This document shows positions 57,301 to 64,000 of a stretch of 64,000 bases of DNA, in pieces. Source of the stretch: Platerodrilus igneus. Lineage: Eukaryota > Arthropoda > Insecta > Coleoptera > Lycidae. The translations under genes and the position numbers were made by a program. Where the stretch lies: assembly GCA_036346225.1 (NCBI GenBank), contig JARFIW010001458.1, positions 2,542,001 through 2,606,000 on the forward strand. Reading direction: 5' to 3'. The notes under the pieces are model-generated. The model had not been told where the DNA came from. It did not search any database and saw only the letters and a list, made by a program, of their open reading frames with translations. Each line of letters begins with the position of its first letter. Positions within the stretch are counted from its first letter, which is position 1.

Positions 57301-58310
57301 ATCTGAGTTATATTATTGACCTACATTAAAACAATCTGTCTGTCGTTATATTAAGGAACTGTAAAATTTGTGGTTCTCAGAAGAGCTCTCAAGAGGCTCG
57401 TTCTGGTTTAATAGGTAACTTTAAACGCGTATCTTATCCCTTTTAATTAATTTCGCTTGACTTATTAGGACCTCTCCCACGATCGAAAAAAGGTAACCAA
57501 TATTTTCTAGTTGTCACCGATTGGTTTTCTAAATTTGTTATGGTGCAACCGTTACGTAAAGCTACATCTGCCGCTATAATTAAATTCCTAAAACAAAATG
57601 TTTTTCTTATCTTCGGTGTTCCTCAAATTATTCTTTGTGACAATGGGGCGCAATTTACCTCAAAAGGTTTTCAAAATTTTGTTAAGAGCTATAAAGTACA
57701 AAAAATTTGGTTTAACGCAAAATACCATCCCCAGGTAAACCCTACCGAAAGAGTAAATAGAGTCTTAATTACTGCTATGTCTTCCTATATTGATTTAGAC
57801 CATACTACATGGGATGAAAATATCTTTAAAATTTCTCAAGTTATGCGTACATCTAAACACGAAGCAACCCAATTCACTCCGTCATTTCCTGTTTTTGGAA
57901 GATATACTCCAATTGATAGTAGTTAATATGGTTCAGTTCCTGACGATACTAACGTAATTGAATTTGACGAAAAAGTACGCTAGGACAAAGACCAACAATC
58001 ATTACCTTCTATCGTTAACGTTGTTACAAAAAATTTGCTAAACGCTTACAAAAAAAGTAAGGACCACTATAATCTGCGTAAACGAAGTATTTCCTTTGCC
58101 TTGGGCGAACATGTTTGGAAAAAGAATTATGTCTTATCGGATGCAACTAAGAAATTATCTTCAAAATTAGCCCCTAAATTCATTCTATGTAAGGTCACTC
58201 GTGTCGTTAGTGCACTTATCTATAAACTTTAAGATGCTGAAGGAAAACACCAAGGAAGGAGGCATATTAAAGACCTTAAACCATTCTCTGCTGAACCAAA
58301 TGCTAATTAA
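57300..58310 (+). pseudogene. Gypsy integrase core and C-terminus
   Basis: Catalytic core region: SLDLLGPLPRSKKGNQYFLV (first Asp, near 57449), then CDNGAQFTSKGFQNFV (second Asp, near 57637) and YHPQVNPTERVNRVL (catalytic Glu, near 57723). These form the D-D-x-E pattern of retroviral-type integrases. The C-terminus continues at 58035-58232 (SFALGEHVWKKNYVLSD) and ends in a GRRHIKDLKPF segment near 58259. Stops at 57430 and 57924-57926 break it. Confidence 0.9.
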
Positions 58311-59729
58311 ATTTTTCACGTTCCATTTCCTTAACGATTTACCTAATGTTTCTGTCCCTACTATCAATTAGTTAACTTCATTTACCCATTCCTTCTCTTA
58401 TACAGCACCTATCTTCTACACGTTTAACTTATTTACCTTAATCTAGCTATCTTTTTACTTTTTGTTGACTTTTTCTTGAATTTATCGTTAGTCACATATC
58501 GGTTTATTGTGTACGTCCCCTAGTATAACTCTGTTGCTTCATTTAAGTAATCCTCGCACCTTTTATATAACATATTATTTTGTTTTCAGTATTTATCTTA
58601 CATCGTTTAATTTTGTGGTGATTGTCGTAACTTTGGTTGTAATAACTCATTGAATTTTTATGATTGGTTTTAGCCGATGTTTTGAGTGGATGCTTTTTTC
58701 TTTGGGCTCACATAGGAGTCGCGGCCTATGCCATTGTAAGAAATAGTCCATATTCGCAGTTGCCAAAAACTAGGAGTTTCTATTCCATGTGATTTTCTTC
58801 TGAATTATTACAGTTGCCCACATCATCATATATCATTACTTGTTTCTTTTTCTACTAAGTTACCTTAACATATAAACATTCTTTTGTTGTTTTTATTGGA
58901 CTTCGTGGTGAGGTGCTATTGCTTTTTATTGATATCTTATCGAATTCTCGGTTGTTTTTAGCATATTGGGACAGTGTGTCTGTATTTAACTGCTTATAAT
59001 TAGGCATTTTTGTGTTACCTTGAAACAGTTGGCATTTTTGTGAGAAGATATCTGTAGGGATACTTTTAAGTTGTTGTTTCAACTCTTGTCTGATTTTCTT
59101 ATCGTAGTGGATGCACTCGTTAGGCAAATGATTGTACTAGTTCTCATTAAGAGTCTACTAATTTTTTAACTTATTAGGTGCTTTAACTTGTCTGATTAAC
59201 ATAGCAGGTGGTCCTTCAGACCGACTTGTGTTTAATAGGGACAACTCTCTACCTTCTCTCGGACGCTTGTCTAAAAACTCTATTTTTTCTTATCCTGCTA
59301 TCTCCGTTTCTGCCTTATCTTTCATTCGGTAGACCTGTTCTTGTCCCGGAACACCCGTTTCCAACATAAGAGTGATTTTTCCCTTACTCCGGGCTACTGA
59401 CCACATTGGCGGGTTGAATAGTGCTTTGCTATCCACCTTTTTTGTCTCTTTAGCTCAATGCGAGCTTTTCCTCTGTTTTTTTCTACCTGGAAGTGTCTCT
59501 TATGCAATCCAAAATACCCACCTCCCTCTTTCTACTTTTCCTATATTTCTACTGCCTTTTCATTTCCGTTAGTCACCATGTGGTTGCGCGGGGGGTTTTT
59601 ACAGGCACCTGGACCACGTCTCTGGGAATCTTTCATGAGGTCATGCGGTGTCGCTGTCAGCGTACATGGCCGCTAACAGTGAATGTATGTATGAGTGTGT
59701 GTATGTGTGAGTGCATGAATTTATATATT

Positions 59730-59765
<36 letters not shown>

Positions 59766-59900
59766 GATATCGTACGAATATCGTATCGATATCGATTAAC
59801 GCCGCGTGCAGGAATGCACCCAAATGCTTTTTCCGGTCCCTCGTACCGTTTTTTATAAACGGGCCTGCTTCACAGGTCGCTTTTTTTAGGGGGTACGAGC
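58311..59900. other. Non-coding 3' flank; TA tract at 59733-59762
   Basis: Thymine-rich sequence probably including the gypsy 3' region; no LTR pair found. The (AT)n tract at 59733-59762 follows a degenerate (TG)n/TATG tract at about 59685-59730. The frames at 59372-59858 are overlapping and low complexity. Confidence 0.5.
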
Positions 59901-59907
59901 ATTTTCC

Positions 59908-60003
59908 CTAGGGATGGTCTCGGGCCGGGCCGGGCCGGGCTTTTAATTAGCCCTGGCCCGGCCCGACGCAGAAAGGTAACCGGTCCGACCCGAGGCCCGG
60001 CCT
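59908..60003. repeat. GC-rich foldback (GGGCC repeats)
   Basis: 'gggatggtctc' is followed by three GGGCC units, an AT-rich loop (ttttaatta), then the complementary GCCC/GGCCCGG units, and a second arm with 'gaggcccggcc' at about 59990. It is strikingly GC-rich in an AT-rich window. It may be the end of a small MITE inserted near the copia fragment. Confidence 0.7.
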
Positions 60004-60029
60004 GAAGATTTTGCATGTAAAGAGTTAAA

Positions 60030-61209
60030 TAAAGTATTAAAGCTTAATAAAGCTATTTATGGTTTGACACAATCTTTCAAATGTTGGAATGATAGAATTA
60101 ACACGGTTTTATTAGAATTAGGGTATAAAAATCTAAACATAAACCTTGTGTGTCCATTAAGCGAATTAACGATAAACTGACAGTCGTTACAGTATATGTG
60201 GATGATGTTTTTGCTTTTTCAAATGATAGTACCGAAAGTGATTTCTTAAGGGAGGAACTAAGTAGTATATTTGATATTAATGATTTAGGTGATATTAAAG
60301 AGTGTTTAGGAATTGATGTTAGTTACAACAAAAAAAGAGGGGTCTTACGTTTAAGCCAAAGACGTTATATTAATCAATTGTTAGAAACTTTTAATATGAA
60401 AGATTGTAATTTAGTTAAGACTCCAATTGAAACCAATTTAAGACTTGTTCCTGGTGATCAGCATGCTACTGATTCTGTATCCTATCAGAATTTAATAGGG
60501 AGCTTAATTATTTAGCCGTACCTACAAGGCCTGACATTGCGTTTAGTGTAAGTTCTTTAAGCCAATTCAAGCGATCGCAAACTAAAGTTCACTGGAAATA
60601 TGCAAAAAGTATACTTAAGTATTTAAAAGCTACTCATAGCTACTGTTAGAGGTTCTCTAGATAAAACACGGAGCTGGTTGATTTTGCTGATGCCGATTGG
60701 GGCAGTAGTTCAATAGACCGAAAATCATATACAGCCTACGTATTCAAATTTTGTAGCTCGATGATTTTATGGGAGAGCAGTAAACAGAGCACCTCTGGAA
60801 AATTTGGAATTTTGCCTAACCCTTGCTGTTCCAAGCAAGGTAGGGATTTTTAACGTGCGTGACAGCACTTACACACGGGACCTTCATTTTACCTCTCATC
60901 CGAACGAGGGTGTATTTTTTAAAAAATGCTCGCCTAACATTTTTCAAGCGGACCGTGTCGGGATTCGAACCCGGGACCTTGGGCGTAGTAGTCAGTAAAC
61001 AGAGGACCGTGGCACTTTCGACTACGGAAGCGGCATACATGGCAATTTCTGAGGCAACCAAGGAAGCTATGTATTTAAAAAATCTGTTCTTTGTGTTCAC
61101 CAGAAATAACCATTGTATTACGCTATTTATTGGTAATAGGAGCGCTATAAATTTGTCAAATAATCACTTATATCATACACGCTCCAAACACATTGATATG
61201 AGGCTGTAA
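60030..61209 (+). pseudogene. Copia pol 3' part: reverse transcriptase end and RNase H (broken)
   Basis: Starts in the RT with LNKAIYGLTQSFKCWNDRI (60037-60095). After a shift (60150 on) come VTVYVDDVFAFSND (copia YVDD motif), GDIKECLGIDVSYNKKRG, LRLSQRRYINQLLETFNM and YQNLIGSLI. The next frames carry AVPTRPDIAFSVSSLSQF near 60518, an RNase H part DFADADWGSSSIDRKSYTAYVFKF (60680-60752), then, after the SINE, ALSTTEAAYMAISEATKEAMYL and SKHIDMRL, with a stop near 61208. The N-terminal half of pol is missing. The gag at 44233 may belong to the same original element, or may not. Confidence 0.85.
60794..60992 (-). mobile_element. tRNA-derived SINE, copy 4, with 16-bp target duplication
   Basis: The insertion in copia RNase H is exactly bounded: 'cagtaaacagagcacc' at 60778-60793 and 'cagtaaacagaggacc' at 60993-61008 (one difference). 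On the minus strand it begins in the middle of the tRNA head (no A box, B box ggttcgaatcc intact) and continues through the same body as the other copies. It is the best preserved copy and the most recent of the four. Its tail is not a poly(A) run. Confidence 0.9.
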
Positions 61210-62899
61210 CATGTTTAATTTGATCAGTAATTATTCGCATTAAATTACGAGAATAATTCTCCAAGCGTGCCTTATTCTCTAATAATGTTCTATATAGTAC
61301 ATAATGAAACGCTTCGTTTTAATAATCTTCTTATAGTAAAATATCTGTGTGACTTGAAGTTATTTTGTCGAGCATCTCTAGCTGTTGCTTTCCTATTTCC
61401 CCACCTTTAACCGCGAGTCTTTAATATCATCGCTATCATTCGTTCGAGTTTGGTTCGTTGGTCGCTCCCTAGCAACCAATTTATCCAGATGTTTTTCAGA
61501 CTAGAGGCATGCAACCTTCGGTTGAATTATTTTTGTGAGTGGTTCAAGTCATGCTAGACTTGGATCAATTTCAGTAACTTTTACTAACAGTTTGTAATTT
61601 ATACATTTTACGAACTTAATTTAATTTTGTTCCATTTATTTAGCGCGCCTACGAAAAACAATAAAGAAAGACAAGTGAAGATTTTGTTTTGTAAGTTGTA
61701 TATTTCTGTACAAGCATTTGAGGTAGCAGACATATGTTTCTGATTGCTGTTACCTCAGGAAATGGTTTATGGTGTTATGTGAAGCTGAGGAAATTTCTGA
61801 TAGGATTTGTCTAGGAAAATCAGATGCAGTTGGTTCGTTATTAAATTTAAGAAATTTTTGCATTTGTTTAGAATGTCGTTAATCTTTGATATACAAACGA
61901 TCATATAAAAAACACGAAATTTGCTATCATGTTTATGAACATATGATCTGTTTCACTTTCGATTATTGTTGAACTGGTTTTACAAACCGTAGAAAGAAAT
62001 TTTGTCAGGTTAGGTTTATATAATTGTAAGCTTTGTTCCATTTGAACTTCAGATAAATTTCAAGGTATATTTTCGACGTTATACTTTTTGTGATGTAGCA
62101 CATTTGACAGATGTTTGCCGTGAAAGCAGATTTTTCGTGCAGCTTTCCTAAAATTCAAATTAAACATTCTTCAATCTTGAAGTTAGCTATTATTCACAGA
62201 TAAGTTATAAAAACTAAGTATAAAAATTTAAATACACGCTGCGTAATAATTATGAAACTGTAATCTACCTGATAAGATCTGCCCAGGATAGATATGTTAG
62301 TTCAATGCATTGTGGTTACAAATTATTTTGATCAAATATTTAAAACAAGCTTATGTTTAGAGAGCAGTCTCTTGCTATAAAAACACAATATTTTGACTTT
62401 GTTATAAATGTTATTGTTGAGAATTTTTTTTACATGTTAAAAAGTTATTATTTTTTTAAAAGAAAGTTTTTTTACTTCAGTAAACAATTAGCTAAACTTT
62501 GAGACATTTATTTTGGTCAAATTTTATCAAATCTGATAACATAAAGGTAGATTTTTTGGGTAATAATTTTGTGCCAATATCATATTGGATACACATTTTT
62601 TTAATTTTTAATGCTTTTATAGGACACAAATGGTGTTCTAGATTTTCTTTATTTAATCTTTGTAATTTCTTACAGGAGCTGCGTCTTATTTTTATAAGAC
62701 AGGTTTTTGTTAACGAAGGCGATCGTTTTATCTTTGGGTTTCCACGTCCGCCCTTAGAATTGTGCTTTGCTCTTATCGTGATTATCTCAGGACTTGGTGG
62801 CGCCTATTTAACTTTGTTTAGCTTTGGTTTGCAAACAAAATTCGACTAACCCCCCCCACTTCTTATTGCTCTACTCAGGAATAGACCCCTAGCTATGTC
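61210..62899. other. Non-coding AT-rich region, probably partly an LTR
   Basis: No gene is convincing. A 116-codon frame at 62499-62849 is hydrophobic and T-rich and has no motif. The sequence leads into a primer-site array at 62903, so the last few hundred bases may be an LTR, but no second copy is within the window. Confidence 0.4.
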
Positions 62900-62902
62900 G
62901 GA

Positions 62903-63060
62903 AGATTTTTGTTTACTGGCGCCCATTTAGAAAAATAAGTTTCACTAGCGCCCATTAAAAAACTACTAAATTTGTATCACTGGCGCCCAACGTGGGGCGA
63001 TAAAAAAACAAACAACAAAAAGTGGTATCACTGACGCCTCAACGTGGGGCCTCGAAATTT
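62903..63060 (+). promoter_or_regulatory. tRNA-Lys(CUU) primer-binding site within an array of degenerate copies
   Basis: The sequence tggcgcccaacgtggggc at 62985-63002 is fully complementary to the 3' end of insect tRNA-Lys(CUU) including CCA. Three degenerate copies lie around it: near 62925 (ctggcgcccatt), 62951 (ctagcgcccatt) and 63030 (ctgacgcctcaacgtggggcc). Each is preceded by 'tca' or 'tta' plus c. A gag-like ORF follows at 63386. Only one site is needed by a retroelement, so the extra copies probably arose by local duplication. Confidence 0.8.
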
Positions 63061-63145
63061 GTTTTCTCAAATTTTATTTTGCTTTTGAAATTTGTTTGCT
63101 CAAATTTGCTATTGTTCTCGAAATTTGTTTTGGCACAAATTTAGT
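63053..63145 (+). repeat. Leader repeat with caaattt/aaatttg
   Basis: Variants of 'gaaatttgttttctcaaattt' occur three times between the primer site and gag; each is partly self-complementary. Confidence 0.65.
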
Positions 63146-63385
63146 TGTGACATTGACTTTCTTTTAGTCAGTTAAATATTTTAGCCAAATTTATTTTTAA
63201 CTTTAATTTTATTTTGGCTTAATAAAGATTTTATTCGATATTGTTTTGGAAAAAATTTATTTTTACCAAATTCGCTTTTTGACTTTCACCTTTCGATGCC
63301 CAAATTTGTTTTGACAATTTTCTTAAAGTTTAAATCATCTAGATTTATCAATTTAATTTCATTAAAATATTAGACTATTACAAAT

Positions 63386-63621
63386 ATGTCTGAAAAATTT
63401 CAAATTGTTTGTTTACTTAAAGAGGAACTGGAATATGAACTTAGGATTAGAGGTGTAATAAGTGAGAGACCAGTTGTAGAGAAAAGGAAAATTTTAGGTA
63501 GACTTTTGGCTAAGGAAGTGAAAGATCCTGGTTGTTTAATTCGCTTGAGTCAATAAAGAACATTTTGTCAAGATTTGATGATAATGCTACGGATTCTATT
63601 TTTAAGGGTACATCGGTTTGA
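63386..63621 (+). pseudogene. Gypsy-type gag, N-terminal part (frameshifted)
   Basis: ATG 63386 reads MSEKFQIVCLLKEELEYEL and on to TAA 63556. A second frame (from about 63542, SLESIKNILSRFDDN) continues to TGA 63621. The LKEELEYELRIRG start is typical of gag proteins of insect gypsy-group elements with tRNA-Lys primer sites. One frameshift near 63540 splits it. The rest of the element, if present, lies beyond the tandem repeat and outside the window. Confidence 0.75.
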
Positions 63622-63714
63622 GCTGTCGACATATCATTTGAGAATTCCTCTTGTGCATAGGCACGTTTTTGTTTTTGATAGCAAATTTTTTATTTAGATC
63701 GGTATTGCAACGCA

Positions 63715-63935
63715 ATTTAGTCTAGGCGGAACTTGTTGGTCGCTCAGCAGTATGTTAGTCTAGACGAGACTCAGGAAGAGTTGGTCGCTCAGCATTACGT
63801 AAGTCTAGACGAGACTCTAGGTGAGTTAGTCGCTCTAGTAATTTATGCATCATAATTTTTTTGAGTTGATGTAATTTTTGTTTGTTAGTCTAGGTGAGAC
63901 TCGTAGAAGGTTTGTCATTCTAGCAAACTTAGGCG
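63715..63935 (+). repeat. Tandem repeat of roughly 45 bp, four units, last two spaced out
   Basis: Units begin 'agtctagacgagactc' and continue 'gagttggtcgctcagca', starting near 63718, 63757 and 63798, with a last diverged unit near 63888. The same units occur in antisense at 17880-18060. They interrupt the sequence after the gag start. Confidence 0.8.
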
Positions 63936-64000
63936 TTGTGAAGCGTTGTAGTTGTTTAGACAGTTTGGCTGGTAGTAGGGTGAGAGTGTACCTGAACACT

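Larger units (their letters stand above)
52973..58310 (+). mobile_element. Decayed Ty3/gypsy LTR retrotransposon
   Basis: Gag, protease, reverse transcriptase, RNase H and integrase remnants occur in the gypsy order on the plus strand. No full LTR pair could be identified. Numerous frameshifts and stops show that it is inactive. It lies between the virus-like region and the copia 3' fragment. Confidence 0.8.

Noticed and set aside
62499..62849. 116-codon frame with hydrophobic segments that could suggest an envelope protein
   Set aside because: T-rich DNA, no signal or fusion motif that I can recognise, and the position fits a non-coding LTR.
1..64000. CRISPR arrays, operons, bacterial genes
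   Set aside because: Nothing in the window has prokaryotic gene density, ribosome binding sites or regularly spaced repeats; all tandem repeats are eukaryotic satellite or retroelement type.

Overview
The window looks like intergenic or intronic DNA from an arthropod nuclear genome, most likely an insect. It is AT-rich and full of TA microsatellites. I found no intact host gene. Almost every convincing coding stretch belongs to a decayed mobile element: RTE-type and Jockey/CR1-type LINEs, tRNA-derived SINEs, hAT and two mariner-like DNA transposons, Ty1/copia, Ty3/gypsy and Bel/Pao LTR elements. The copia primer site matching the anticodon arm of initiator tRNA-Met, and the gypsy primer site matching tRNA-Lys(CUU), are typical of arthropods. 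I cannot name the species.

Layout: 1-6000 holds a decayed RTE LINE (about 1020-3960), duplicated RTE 3' ends (4470-5600) and two SINE copies. 6000-11560 is empty apart from TA tracts. 11560-15250 is a dense cluster of repeats: a cassette repeated at about 300 bp, two tRNA-like units in foldbacks that share one tail, and a 2.2 kb mariner-type element with TIRs of about 450 bp, inserted in the TA centre of an older palindrome. 15250-24700 is mostly non-coding, with an inverted relative of the retroelement leader seen at the right edge and two unrecognised minus-strand ORF remnants. 24711-27547 is a DNA transposon remnant with short TIRs. 27620-38917 is one hAT element (ZMYM1-like transposase) with a perfect 8-bp target duplication, split by a SINE plus LINE, a 1.5 kb foldback carrying Bel/Pao reverse transcriptase, and a second RTE LINE. 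40060-41100 is a dead mariner.

44150-44740 is the start of a copia element (primer site and gag). Its gag is cut exactly where a 730-bp inverted repeat begins, and that repeat opens the most interesting region, 44737 to about 50940. This region has a long broken ORF with features like a replication initiator, a small basic protein that may be an OB fold, and two detached fragments that I read as the C-terminal end of a virus-type (protein-primed family) DNA polymerase B. A cluster of direct duplications with small ORFs follows, and the duplications run on to about 52330. I interpret this as the scrambled, endogenised remnant of a PolB-encoding virus-like element (Polinton/adintovirus/bidnavirus-like). 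The PolB reading is fairly strong; the rest is inference.

52970-58310 is a decayed gypsy element. 60030-61209 is the 3' part of a copia pol gene, interrupted by a SINE with a clear 16-bp target duplication. The right edge begins another gypsy-type element, with an array of tRNA-Lys primer-site motifs and a broken gag.
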